From Sporodiniella umbellata (lineage: Eukaryota > Mucoromycota > Mucoromycetes > Mucorales > Rhizopodaceae): a stretch of 64,000 bases of DNA. The notes under the pieces are model-generated. The model was not told the DNA's origin. It did not search any database and worked only from the letters and a program-made list of their open reading frames with translations. The position numbers were made by a program, and so were the translations under genes. Location of the stretch: assembly GCA_025677835.1 (NCBI GenBank), contig JAIXMR010000034.1, positions 62,001-126,000 on the forward strand, given 5' to 3'. Shown here in pieces: positions 51,820-63,078 of the stretch; position 1 is the stretch's first letter; each line of letters starts with the position of its first letter.

Positions 51820-52648
51820 ATGAACTTTGAAGATATTGTTGACATGGAATGGCTTGACTCCCACTCTACTGGCCCTTGCCTTGCTTCTGAAGGTGACATA
51901 TTCATAAAGACAGAGCAGGATGAGCCCATGGTCTCTACTTTTGATTGTTATCAGCAGCAACAAAACCAACAACAACAGCAACAACAGCATCAGCAGGTGC
52001 TTATGATACCCTCCATAGACCAAATAAAACAGCTGATTGAACTGGCTAAAAAGCAACTGGCTCTTCGAGAAGAACTCACTCCTGAACCTGACAGTCTGCC
52101 TCCTACAGACACTGTGCTCCCTGATACCGTCTCGCCACAATCGTTGGTAAAGCCCGAAAAGCCCACTGGCCGAAGGCGAAGTGAAAGCAGAGAGGATGAA
52201 AGGGCCTCTTTGGAAACGATGGCTGAAACGGACGGAATTGATATTAAGAATTTGTCTTCTAAAGAAAGAAGGCAGCTAAGAAATAAGATATCTGCACGCA
52301 ATTTTCGTGTGAGAAGAAAAGGTAATAATAATAAAAATAATAACAATAATAAAAATTCTTTGCTATTTCCCTACTCATGAACTAACATTTTCCGTATTGT
52401 TAGAATATATCACTGCGCTTGAGTCTCAAGTAGACGATCATAAGAAAGAAAACGAAAAGATCCAATATAGGCTGACCAAGGCTGAGGAAGAAAACAAACA
52501 ATTAAAACAGCAGATCGAATCTTTGAAACGTCAAAATCAACTCCTTCAACCTTCATTACAAAAGTCAAATATCAACAAAGACATCAGTCTCTTGGGCTCT
52601 AAAAATGCAAGCACTTATTTCCAAGATATCTCTATCTTGGTCTCTTAA
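51820..52648 (+). CDS. bZIP transcription factor (2 exons, 248 aa)
   Basis: DNA-binding regulator. Exons: 51820-52321 and 52404-52648. Residues 1-60 are acidic and contain a polyglutamine tract (about 45-60, codons CAG and CAA mixed). The basic region RRQLRNKISARNFRVRRK (about 149-166, with the N-x3-A-x2-F-R pattern) is followed by a leucine zipper (about 168-210, starting EYITALESQV) of roughly six heptads. The intron falls exactly between basic region and zipper, after RRK, and contains AAT/AAC repeats. The basic sequence RNKISARNFRVRRK resembles fungal AtfC-like bZIPs; targets are unknown. Confidence 0.9.
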
Positions 52649-52857
52649 CTCTCTTATTGTATTCTCTTTTTTCTCTAGATATACACATCTATCTACCTTT
52701 GCTTGCTTTGACCTGTATACCCTTTTATCTCTCTTTTTTTTTTCCCTCGGAAATTGATTTTAACTCCCCCAAAAACGCATGGTAACACCAAATTTGTGCG
52801 TGTTTTTTTTTTTTCTTTTTTTTTTTTTAATCATTTTTTTTTGACTATTATTATGTA

Positions 52858-52863
52858 AATAAA
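52858..52863 (+). terminator. Possible poly(A) signal AATAAA for the bZIP gene
   Basis: AATAAA about 210 bases after the bZIP stop, close to the convergent GW-protein stop at 52945. The 296-bp gap otherwise holds T-tracts at 52803-52829. Confidence 0.35.
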
Positions 52864-52944
52864 CAAACAAAATATATCAATACGTACATAAAAACATATG
52901 TTTTGATCAAAGTACACAATTTATTATTTTACTATTTATACATA

Positions 52945-55900
52945 TTAATGTATTGGGCACGATTCAGATAAATGTTCTAAACTTCCACAATAACGGCAGT
53001 ATCCCTAAATCAAACAGGTATAGGCAATTAAAAAAAAGTCCCCGTCTTCTTTGATATTAGAATTTGAACTTACCGTGCAATCAGAACTGGAGTGACCAGT
53101 TTCGCCACAGTTACCACATCGGATCACAGTCGACTTTTGCCAGAGCTTTTTATGGCTATGTTTTTGAATATTGGGGTTGTTGGGTGATTTCATTTCATCC
53201 CGGTAGCCTGCAAACAAATCTTGGTTTCCAAAGCCGGCGATCGGCCTGTCTTGTGCGTTCTTTTGTTCCATTTCTTTGAGCCGTGATTCCAGCGAGAGAA
53301 CATAGGCTTTAGCTTTTTCGAGCTCGGTTTGTTGTCGAGTTTCGAGTAGCTGCACAGTCTGTGCTTCTCGTTCACGCGTCAAAGCCATCACTTCGTTGTA
53401 TCGCTTGTTCATCATTGCCATGTCTTGTTGTAAGCTATATACAGAGCTAATCAATGTGCTGTTTTCTCGGTGAAGGTTTTTGACCATCAGCAGTAGCATA
53501 TCTTTGCCAAACTCGTCTACGTTGCCAGGAAGCGGTTCTTGAAGCTGGGTTGTTACGCTAGGCATAAAGGGATGGAAAGGTGAAGAGGGTCCATTTGTCT
53601 CTGGAGGCTTCGCGGATCCAAAGGATAGACCTGGAGGTTGAGCAAAGGGTACGGACTCTTGGTTTAAAAAGGGTAGACCAGGGGGTTTCATTGTTACAGG
53701 TGGTGCAGCGCTTTTTTCATGACGTTCTACTTTTGGATCCCAAGATGCCTGTGAATTATTCCAGTCATTTTGTTGTTTAAAGCCCTCAGAAGGGGCTTTT
53801 CTCCACCCTTCACTAGCCTGTCCTGATGCGTTGTCCCAGTTGGGCAAATCTAGTAGCATGATGTTAATAAATTGCATCCCTCTGGTCCCTTTTTTAGTCG
53901 CCCCTTTGTGATATAAAAAGATTGTTTATAACAATGGGTTACCTTTGTTTTCCTTGGGTGTAGACCATGTTTTTTTCTTTGTATCTTTGGAAGGTCCCCA
54001 TCCTTCTGCTTTTCCGTTTGAATTAGCGTTTTGTAAATCGTCTCTAGACTTTTTCTCTGTCTGATTGTTAAACGCACGCCATTCAGGAGCTGCTGTGTCT
54101 TTACGGCGCCATTCGGGGTTGCTTTTCTTTGCATGCGATTTTGCTTCGCTCCAGCCCTTACTACCAGAAGTTGAATTCCAATCTTGCTTGGCGTTAGTAG
54201 AATTGTCACCCCAGCCTTGCTTGACTTCTTTAGAAGTGGATCCCCACCCTTGACTTGACTCTTCAAAGGCAGGGTTCCAGCCTTGACTGGTTTCTTCAGA
54301 AACGGGATCCCATCCTTGGTTGGGCTCTTCAGAAGCAGGAGTCCAATCCTTACTGGTTTCTTCAGAAACGGGATCCCATCCTTGGTTGGCCTCTTCAGAA
54401 GCAGGAGTCCAATCCTTACTGGTTTCTTCAGATGCAGGATTCCAACCTTGATTTCCCTCGTTGGCAACACTAAGAGTATCATTCCATTTTGATGATGTTT
54501 CAGCTATAGTATTCCAACCACTGTTTTTGGCTGGAGCCTCTTGTGCATTGGCTGGTGCAGTCCACTCGCGGTTGGTCTCTGTAGAAGCAGAAGGTGTTGT
54601 CACAAGTTTATCGATAGCCGTGTCAGTTGGAGTAGTTTTAATGTCCCAAGAACCAGCGCCTTCTTCAGTTACTTGAGCTACTAAATCGTTCCATCCTATC
54701 GCTGGATTGTCAAGAGACTCTACAATTGGCTGTATAGGAGATTTTACAGCAGCATCTGTCAATGTTTCTACAGCTGTAGGTAGTTCCTGGTTTTGGGTTT
54801 CAGTAGCCGCTTTTTCTTCATCAGGCCTAGGTGAGACTTCCCTTATAGTCTCCTCCTTTTTGACAGCAGGAGTTTTTGTTTTTTTGGAGGAATCGCTGCT
54901 TTTTGTAGGCTTCTTGACAACCTCAGAAGTTTTAGGAATAGGTGGATCAAGGACTGGTGCCGGTGCAACTTTGCTGACGTATTTCTTGGGTTTTTCAACT
55001 GCTTTTTTAGCGCTTTGGGGAATAGAAACAGGTTTAGCTACAGAAGGTGTACGTATTAATGGAGCATTTTGCGCGGGTTTGGCTATTTTGGGTGCAGGCT
55101 TTTTGACTGTACTGCTTTCTGTGGAGCTTTTAGTGGTAGGGACGCTTGGTAATTCGCTTTTCTCTATTTCTTTATTGACCTCAGGTACAGGTACTAATGG
55201 CTTGGGAGGAAGTCTTTTAACAACATGAGTTTTGGGTGGACCTAAGTCATTGGAAGGTTCTTGATTTTGATTAACAGGCTCTTTCTTGTCAGATTCTTGT
55301 TTTTTCTCGGTTGGCTTTTCTTTCTCTTTGGTAAGTTCGGCAACATTGAGTGGCGTTTGTTTTCTAGCTTTAGCCTCCTCTTTTTTAGCTTCTGAAAGTT
55401 TCGTAAACAAGGCGTCAGAACTAGGGGTATTTTTGTTTTCTTGCAAAGGTGTAGAAGCTCCACTGTCGGATTTTTTTTTCCCTTTACTCTTTTTCTTTTT
55501 GGACTCGCTTTCCGTTGGTGTTACACCAAATGTTTTCAGTAGGGTATTTTGGCGCTGAAGGGCCACGCTCTCGCCTTGTAAACGCATTCCTTCTTTAAGC
55601 AATACTTTACCTACTATGCCTGCTAGTTCTCTTCTGCCAGTATGTACACCTTCTTCAAATTGAGAAAGCAAAACAAACCTTTCTTTAAGTAAATCTTTGT
55701 GGGTCTCTACAAAGCGTTGCATCTCTCCTTTGATAGCCACAACTTCCATTATCTCGCCCTTCATCATCAGCGGGCTTAAGCAGATCAATACAAATCGACC
55801 AAAAAATGACTCGGGGAAGAAGTTCTCTGTGAGTTCATAACGAAAATGTTGTCGAAGCGAATAGTAACCGCTCTCAACTTTCTTGATACGTTTTTTGAAA

Positions 55901-57179
55901 TCCTTATTGTTAAGCTTATCCATACGGCCGGACAAGGAAGAGCGTGGGGTTTCGTAATAAGCCTTTAGCATGTCTTGAATTTCCTGTTTGAATTCTTCTG
56001 CACGTCTTCCCATCTCTTTAGTAATTCTAGTTTCGGATACCATAATAGCCTGATCGATTTTGAACTATTTTAAATAGAGCAGTTAGCTGTATACCCCCTC
56101 TTTCTGTCTGTTACCTGCTCTAAAGTCTCCAAAGGTTCCTTCATATTTTTCAACATAGATACAGCCATTTCAAACAGACTAGAGTTCCAATCGTGTATTT
56201 CCTTAAAACGTGCCTTTACAAACTTGTTCAAGAATTCATCAACAAGCTCTATAAGATGGTTGAAATAGTTTTGTACATAATCGTCAAGTGACTTTAGTTC
56301 CTCTTCTGTGTTTTTCTTTTTTTTCCACACTGCCGCTTGGGCCACCCAATGATCAACGAAGGGTGTGTATTTTTGACTCGTAAAAAAGTCATCCACCGAA
56401 GCCTGACACTTTTGGCCCATTAGAACTGAACGCGTTTTTTCCTGCTCCTCTAGTTGTTCTAAAAACTTTTGGAGCGGCTGCCATACAAATTCAAGGGCCT
56501 CGCCAAGATTGTCCAAAGTTTGCTTCACTGCGACTTCCCCATGTTCAGTCAAAATAGCACGTTCCACTTCCAGATCAGCAGGTGTTTTAGCTTCTGGTTT
56601 TCGATGATCACATGTAGGCGTAGTATGTGATAAAATGATATCCCCTGTCAAACCTTTTAATAGATGAAAGCAGTCTGCAGGTAAACAAAGCGATTGGCGT
56701 TCAATAATCAAGGGGTCCAAGAGCTGGGAGGGACCATCATCAAGTGGGATAGTGTCTGGATAGGAATTGAACTCAATAGGTTGAAAAATATCGGGCAAAC
56801 CAGAATGAGCACTAGGCGAAAGAATCCATTGGCGACAAGCTTGAATCATGTGGTGCAGCATTTCTTCCCCTTGCAAGGATTGTTTCTCGAACTGTTGAAT
56901 CCATTGTATAGACTTCAACTTCCCGTAATCCACTTCTAGTTCGTCTTCTTTATCTAGAAGCTTAATTTGGTATTTACCAGCCTGAATGGTCTCAGCTTGA
57001 TCTTGAATGACCTCCTCTTGTGTTTTGGCGTTCCATACAAAGTGCTTCTTATATACATATTGAGCCCATTCTCGACAGTACATACTGCGTGTTTCCACAT
57101 CGCATGATCGAAAACGCAAAAGTTCTTTGGAAACTGTCGTTTGTTCTACTCTCAACACTGCAATAGGTGTTTCTGACAT
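52945..57179 (-). CDS. Large coiled-coil protein with GW repeats and two CCHC zinc knuckles (4 exons, ~1335 aa)
   Basis: No named family recognised. Exons: 57179-56115, 56049-53943, 53849-53074 and 53004-52945, all in phase; an alternative is two genes split at 56115/56049. Residues 1-600 are mainly helical with coiled-coil stretches. About 550-800 is Lys/Pro/Ser/Thr-rich and disordered. About 805-1105 has eleven GW dipeptides (IGWND, QGWNP, QGWDP, QGWGS, EGWGP and others) plus a dozen more isolated Trp in Ser/Thr/Asn/Glu/Pro context with few other aromatics. About 1188-1275 is a coiled coil. CGNCGETGHSSSDC and CRYCGSLEHLSESC are C-x2-C-x4-H-x4-C knuckles; the last intron separates them. The GW region resembles Argonaute-hook proteins such as GW182 or plant SPT5L, and zinc knuckles bind RNA. 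RNA silencing or RNA granules is inference. Confidence 0.8.
54295..54426 (-). repeat. 66-bp tandem repeat in the GW region (two near-identical copies plus diverged flanking copies)
   Basis: Units 54295-54360 and 54361-54426 differ at one base only, changing Pro to Ala. Each encodes 22 residues with two Trp (QGWDP and KDWTP blocks). Diverged units continue on both sides (about 54240-54460). This indicates recent expansion inside the coding sequence. Confidence 0.9.
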
Positions 57180-57313
57180 TTTCTTGCTTTTTGAACTAAA
57201 AAAAAAAAAAAAAAAGAGCGAGTCTGTAAAAATATAAAAGCTACGACGGGGATTTAATTTTCTTTTCTTTTCAACCGGTTTTTTTTTTTCTTACAAATAT
57301 ATCTACATCTAAA
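57180..57313. promoter_or_regulatory. 134-bp divergent promoter interval
   Basis: Separates the ATG of the GW/CCHC protein (minus) from the ATG of a coiled-coil protein (plus). It includes an A-tract at 57199-57216 and a T-tract at 57281-57290, compatible with a nucleosome-free shared promoter. No specific factor site seen. Confidence 0.55.
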
Positions 57314-58463
57314 ATGAATACTCTCAAACGAAAAGCTGAACTTGACAAAGATGAGGATGATGACTGGGAGAAAGAAGCTGGCCACTTGGCAAAGTAAATC
57401 TTATAAAAATTCAAAATCTAAATAACCGTTGAATAATAAACCCTTTATAAGCAAAAGAGCTCGCAACACGTATGAATCGCATCTTAATCTAATGGACCAA
57501 CATCACAAGAACTTGTTGTAAGGACCGCGTTAAATTGTTCAAAAAATTTTTAATAGTTTTTTACTCTCATAAAATAGAGCTTGCAATGAAGAAGCAGAAA
57601 ATCGGCTAATAGAATTGGAAAAAGAATTGACTCAGTACGAAACTGAAGAAACTGAAACAATACAATCTGTGGAACAACTAAAGAAAGAAGTAGGCTATAG
57701 TTTTTGTATATTTATAACTAAAAAGAATATAGAACGATATGCTTTCACAACAACTAACTGAAGCACGCAAGCAAGAAAAGCTGGATAAGGAACACGGAAC
57801 TCTCAAAATGAAAGAATATTCTGAAAAAGACAAGGATCTGACTGCTCTACTCACAAGCGTTTTGGATAGTTGGCAATCCATACTTGAAAAAGAAGAAGAA
57901 GTAAATGATACAGATGTTGAACTAGAAGATCTTGTTCATTCATATAAAACGACGGAGTTTGACATTATCGACCTTACTGCTCAAGTTGAGGGATACAGAA
58001 AACGAATCTCCTCTTTGAACCACTATACAAAAAGCGTGTCTGATAACTCCTCTGTTTTATCTGATCTAACGTAGGTGTTTTTTTTTTTTTTTCTTAAAAA
58101 AAGCCACTGACACTTTTGGTCATTAGAGAGGAAATCGATACTGCCAAAGAAAAAATTGTAGCTGCTAACAATCTACTTGAAGACATGGAGAGGGACACAG
58201 TACGTCCTTACCTTGTGGAGTTGGCTAACCACAAAATCAACCATCCTCAAAAACAGCTACAAATGGAGCAAGACTCTCATCTTATGGAAGACTTGTTGCA
58301 CGATATAAATCTGGTAATAATATTTTTTTTTAAACTAGCCTTTTAATTATGCATCATTGTTTTTTTTTTAATGTAGGTATATGAATTGGCTTTTAAACAA
58401 AGAGCTCAACAGCAACTAGTACGCTACTTGTCTGATGAGTGGAACAAAATAAATGAATTATAA
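57314..58463 (+). CDS. Coiled-coil protein of unknown function (6 exons, 289 aa)
   Basis: I do not recognise this protein. Exons: 57314-57393, 57452-57517, 57578-57689, 57733-58070, 58127-58313 and 58377-58463, in phase. After an acidic start (KDEDDDWEKEAGHL) almost the whole chain is predicted helical, with heptad patterns around residues 50-130 and 165-280, many Glu/Lys/Gln, and no Cys/His motif, signal or membrane segment. Size and style fit a structural subunit of a kinetochore, spindle or tethering complex, but nothing identifies which. The gene is divergent from the GW/CCHC gene, and its final six bases overlap the stop of the fumarate reductase gene. Confidence 0.82.
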
Positions 58464-60026
58464 ACTTTGGGCATACAATGCTGCTTGGCTTCCTGCTGTT
58501 CTTCCGTATACAATACATTCCAAAAGAGAATTACCAGCTAAACGGTTACGGCCATGGACGCCTCCAGTCACTTCACCCGCTCCGTATAAACCTTTGATTG
58601 CCTCGCCCTGTACAGTTAATATTGAACTGTTCACGTTCATTTCCAAACCACCCATTGTGTAATGTACTACAGGCGTTACTAAGGCAACCCAATAGATATC
58701 CTGACTCTTGTATTTGCAAGGGAAAATGCTTTTTCCAAACTGGTCTTGTCTTTTGTCGTATTCTTCAAACATTTTTTCTATGTCTGACTCATCTTCAATA
58801 TCTAATATTTTGGCCAGCCCACTTATCCCCTTGGTCTGAACGAAGAAGCCTTTGGAAGCGTAGAAACCCAATGTTGACCTTCCAAAGTTTTCCACTGTTT
58901 CTTCAGTCAACACTAAATAGGCCGAAGGGTAATCTTTTGGTAGTTTCTGAGACATCCAGCTATGAGCTCGACTATGTGCTTTGTCAATTTGAGCAAACAC
59001 CTGCTCAGTCACGTACTGACGAAGACCAAGCTCATTTGCAAACCTCTCTCCTTGACCGTTCAACAAGATAGCACCATATGCACGCAGCGACTCTGGAGCC
59101 AAGAATTTTGTGGACGCAGTAGGGTTACTGGGATCTACAAAACCTGTTGGATGCAACTGAACTCTTTCCTATAAATTCCAGGTTAAAAAAAAAAAAAAAA
59201 AAACAAAGTCTACATCATTTAAACATAATGCTATCTGGTGATCTATGTACATACCATATTTCTAGTACTGGCATTCACAGATAGACCTAGACGAATCCCG
59301 TCTCCGTTTGCCCATGGTCCATTGGTTGTAGCAATATCAATGAGCTGAGGAGCGAACTGGCTCAACAGCGTAGATTCTCCACTCTCCATCTGTTTACTTG
59401 TCTGTCCGCCAAATCCACCACTTGTCAATATCACAGCCTCCGACTCTATTTCTCTTTCTCCCTGGCTGTCCTTTACACGGACGCCGCAAACTCTTTCATC
59501 TTTTGTAATCAACTCCAAGACCCGAGTCTGTGTTAGTATATCCACATTAGGCAAATCCCCCAAGCGGCGTTTCAGGGTTTCAATCAATTTCCAGCCCACA
59601 GGTACTGGTCGACCATTTTCGCTTGGGCATCGATGTGTACGAGCGACAGAATGTCCACCACACTGAGAAACAAGAGATAAATCTAGTTCTCCCTGTCTCA
59701 TGAGCCAGTCAAGAGCAGATTGGCTTTCATCCACAAGTTTATGAACCAATAACTCTTCGCTCTCACCTCCTCCTGACTTGAGTGTATCTTGAATAAACAG
59801 ATCACGATCTTCTTCAGATACCATAGCATTGATTCCAGAGGATGCTTTAATAGAGTTACCGCTTGAAAAGATCCCTTAGTTTGAAAGCCATCTTTTAGTC
59901 TATGTTTCCTTACCCAATCTTGGACTCTTTTTCTATCAAAACAACCTTTACATTAGACTCATGCGCTTCAATCGCAGCCGTCAGCCCTGCAAGCCCACCG
60001 CCGATCACGACCACTGTCTTTGACAT
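58458..60026 (-). CDS. FAD-dependent fumarate reductase, Osm1/Frd1 type (3 exons, 476 aa)
   Basis: Soluble flavoprotein that reduces fumarate to succinate, reoxidising FADH2 or NADH, useful for redox balance and oxidative folding at low oxygen. Exons: 60026-59914, 59861-59255 and 59168-58458. The FAD fold starts at residue 4 (VVVIGGGLAGLTAA), followed by GGNSIKASSGINA, the substrate-site block GGHSVARTHR, ILTSGGFGG, ERVQLHPTGF, the HYTMGGL block and GAGEVTGGVHGRNRLAGNSLLE. Because the flavin fold begins at once, there is no signal or mitochondrial presequence, so a cytosolic enzyme is most likely. There is no cytochrome b5-like or ApbE domain. Confidence 0.93.
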
Positions 60027-60479
60027 GTTGAATATTAAAAATTTAAAATAAAAAAGAAAAAAAAGAAAAAGATACTTCATTCAAAAAGAAAAGAAAGGAA
60101 GACCCATCCACTAGGACTATTACTCATGTTCTTCTTTTGTCCGCTGAAAAAAGTCGCATGTTTTTTTTTTTTTTTTTTTTTTTCAAAAAAAAAAAAAAAA
60201 GACTGGTCCTATTACAAGTACTCGATAGGCGACCCCGATACTTTTTATTGCAGAATGACTTTTGCCCCAAAAACCCTTCGTACTACTTTTACAGACTGTC
60301 AGACTTTATGGTGTTGAAATAATAAAATATAAAATTAAAGATAGACTTGATTTCACAATGCGTTGTAATTATATTTATTAGGAAGGTGTATTTTTTTTTT
60401 TATTTGTAAGGTGTATGTGTGTGTGTGTGTGTGTTTTTTTTTTTTTCGATGTGTATGTATAAATGTAATATTGTCTGTT
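60027..60479. other. Intergenic with TG microsatellite
   Basis: Between the fumarate reductase start and the AzgA stop. It holds T and A tracts at 60161-60199 and a TG repeat at 60413-60434. A plus-strand frame at 60126-60317 spans these tracts and is probably chance. The reductase promoter must lie at the left end. Confidence 0.55.
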
Positions 60480-62287
60480 TTAGATTTTTTCGTGATAACG
60501 CTGTTCATGGAAGCTATTGATTTCGTCCAAATCATGAGATATTCTGTGTTGAGTGGCCTCTTTCTCAAGGTTTGCGGACACAATCTCAGGTGCTTCTTGA
60601 TAGTCATCTTCAAATTCGTATTCGTCTTGATGCCAGTCAAATGGCTGTCCTTTAGACTTTGCAATCAAATAACGAATCCAGGTAGGTAAAAAGGGACGGG
60701 ACAGAGCTGCAGTCCACCAGTCTTCACGAGCAGAGTAATCGGGTCGGATACGTCCACCTGTGCCTTTGTCTACGACGTAAACAAAGCCGTTGATGATGAT
60801 GTAGGAGACAACACCACCAATGACACCGTAAGCAATAGAATAGGTGAAAGGCATTACGCTCAAGGTAATAAAGGCGGGGATTGCATCTCCTGGGTAATCC
60901 CAATTGATATTTCTGACACCTGAAAGCATCATAGAGCCTACGACGATCAAGGCAGGACCTGTGGACCAAGGTGGAAAGCTGGCAAAAATGGGAGAAAAGA
61001 AAATAGAGATCAAGAAACCAAAGGCGATGGTAATAGCAGTAATACCCGTACGTCCGCCTTCAGCAATACCAGCGCCAGACTCAACAAAGGCTGTGCAAGG
61101 GGAACTTCCGAAGCAAGAGCCAATTGTGATGGAAGCAGCATCGCACATAAAAGCAAAGGTGGAGTGTTCAAAGTCACCGGCCTTGTCGGTAAAACCACCA
61201 TAGCTAGCCATAGAGTACATGGTGCCTGTGGTATCCATGATGTCTACGTAGAGGAAGGTGATCAGAGCGATCCAGATATCCTTACCACTCAAATCAAAGT
61301 TGAACTGTCCCAAAGTGTATTTCATGTCATGAACTGTCACGACCTTTTTAAAGTACTCAAACATCATGTTTCCAGACTCAGTATAAGGGAAATAAGTCAC
61401 ATCACTGACTCGAGGCCAAGATGTGATGGCAATAAAGAGGATTGACAAAAGAATCGCGCCTCGAACTCTGTAGAGCAGCAAGATACTCATGATAACAAGG
61501 CCAAGAAGACCCATATAGGTGGTACCGCTTGTCATATGACCCCACTGACAGACACCATTGACACGAGCAGCAGCTGGACAAGCACCTAGAGTAACGAGGG
61601 TAGCGCTGTCCATGGTAACCAAGCCAATACCTGCAGAAGATTGCAAACCGATGAAACATAGATAGAGACCGATACCACAGCCCATGGCAATTTTGATACT
61701 CATTGGAATGATTCGGGCCAGCCATTGACGAATTCCAAAGATGGAAAGAATAAAAAAAATGATGCCTTCGATAAACACAGCAGCCAAGGCAGTTTGGTAG
61801 GGTACCTTGCCCGATCCATGGTAGCCAACGACGGTGTAAGTAAAATAAGCGTTAAGGCCCATACCAGGAGCCATACCAAGAGGAAGATTAGCAAAAACGC
61901 CGATAAGCACGCTGGAGATCATAGCAATAATAGCGGTACCCATAATCAAATTCAATTTGACTTGATACACGCAAGCCATATAGGCCGTGTCCTTGTCACA
62001 GGTAGGATCCAATTCGGTGCCAGCACACACACAGGTTCCACCACTGTCACTGATAATAGAGGCATTCACAGAAATAATATAGGCCTAAAATACAAATCAG
62101 CTTACGTTCCAACATTCTCTGTTCTTTTGAATTTTACCATAGCAAAGAAGGTAGTCAAACCGGCTCTAAGCTCTGTAGTGAACTTGGTTCCCTTTCGCTC
62201 GCGCCGAGCTCCAGAATTATCCAATTGGAAATACTTTCCAATTCTTGAATGAGCGACATAGTCGTTCACTTTGTCTGTCCAAGTCAT
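60480..62287 (-). CDS. azgA: AzgA-type purine (hypoxanthine/adenine/guanine) permease, NCS2 family (2 exons, 584 aa)
   Basis: Proton-coupled plasma-membrane importer of purine bases. Exons: 62287-62138 and 62084-60480. About 12-14 membrane segments are visible. Diagnostic AzgA blocks are FFAMAYIISVNASI, ANLPLGMAPGMGLNAYFTY, LYVDIMDTTGTMYSMA, SSPCTAFVESGAGI and the signature EGGRTGITA. A Cys-rich loop after segment 1 (SGGTCVCAGTELDPTCDKD) is typical of the fungal members. The tail is acidic and charged. Coding DNA is less A/T-rich than its surroundings. Immediately upstream, a minus-strand frame starting at about 62513 could be a short upstream open frame in the leader. Confidence 0.95.
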
Positions 62288-62916
62288 GGTTATCAGATAA
62301 AAAAAAAAAAAAAAAGAGAGAGAGGAAAAGGAAAGGTAGAGTGAACAAAAGAAAAAAACACAAGCTAAACGACCTGTTGTTTTATAGAGGTAGGACCTGA
62401 TTCGGATGGATTTGAATAACAGAGATTGGTTCCATTGCGAGGTCCGATGCAGCGATAAAGGACTTGAGTAACCCTGAAAGTGAGAGAGGTTCCATCCCAA
62501 AAGAGGGCGCTCATGTTACGCACAGTATGTTCGGGACAAGATAGGACGTGCTCGATAGATAATCAGGATTGAAGATAAAAAGACTCTGTGTTTTTTTTTT
62601 TGCTTTTGTTTATTTTTTTAAAGGCTATCAAACGTTATCCTAAATTCATAAAGAAAAGGCAAGGTTGTGCATCTATCTCTGTGTCCTGTGATCAATGTAT
62701 GTCATCTCGAAAGATTCTTGAACAAGGATGTGTCTATGTTTGACTTTTTTTTTTTTTTGGTTTTCTATGATACTTTTCGCAGATGTTCTTTTATAGTTTT
62801 TACAAAGTTTGATGTACAATTAAGGTTTTTGAAATACTCAAAGACCCTTTTTTTATTTTGCCATTTTTTGTTTCATCTGTGAGCTGTTAATAAACTCAGT
62901 TTGATTTTATTTAGAG

Positions 62917-63078
62917 TTAGAAAAGGGCAGGTTCAATAGACTCAATGATTGTGTCAGTGTATTCGGAGATCGTTTTAAGAGGCTGTTCAACAGAAATGTG
63001 TATAAGCCGTTCTACCATAATAGTCTTTGCAACATACTCAATTACTACAAAAACGATCACACAGAAAACTAAAACCAT
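62917..63078 (-). CDS. Doubtful small open frame, 53 aa, hydrophobic N-terminus
   Basis: ATG frame of 53 codons: a hydrophobic stretch (VLVFCVIVFVVIEYVA, residues 2-17) then a polar helix-like part (VERLIHISVEQPLKT). It could be a micro-membrane protein or the last exon of a broken or unspliced gene, since a TAG acceptor lies inside the hydrophobic codons. No family recognised. Confidence 0.2.
   Translation of the reverse strand: MVLVFCVIVFVVIEYVAKTIMVERLIHISVEQPLKTISEYTDTIIESIEPALF

Noticed and set aside
54065..55558. Several long plus-strand open frames opposite the GW/CCHC gene
   Set aside because: They are antisense shadows produced by the repetitive low-complexity coding sequence; none has a start, splice logic or a recognisable domain.
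60126..60317. A 63-codon plus-strand frame after the T/A tract, with an acceptor-like site before its last part
   Set aside because: It runs straight through poly-T and poly-A tracts (Phe and Lys runs), and the alternative spliced reading lacks a first exon.
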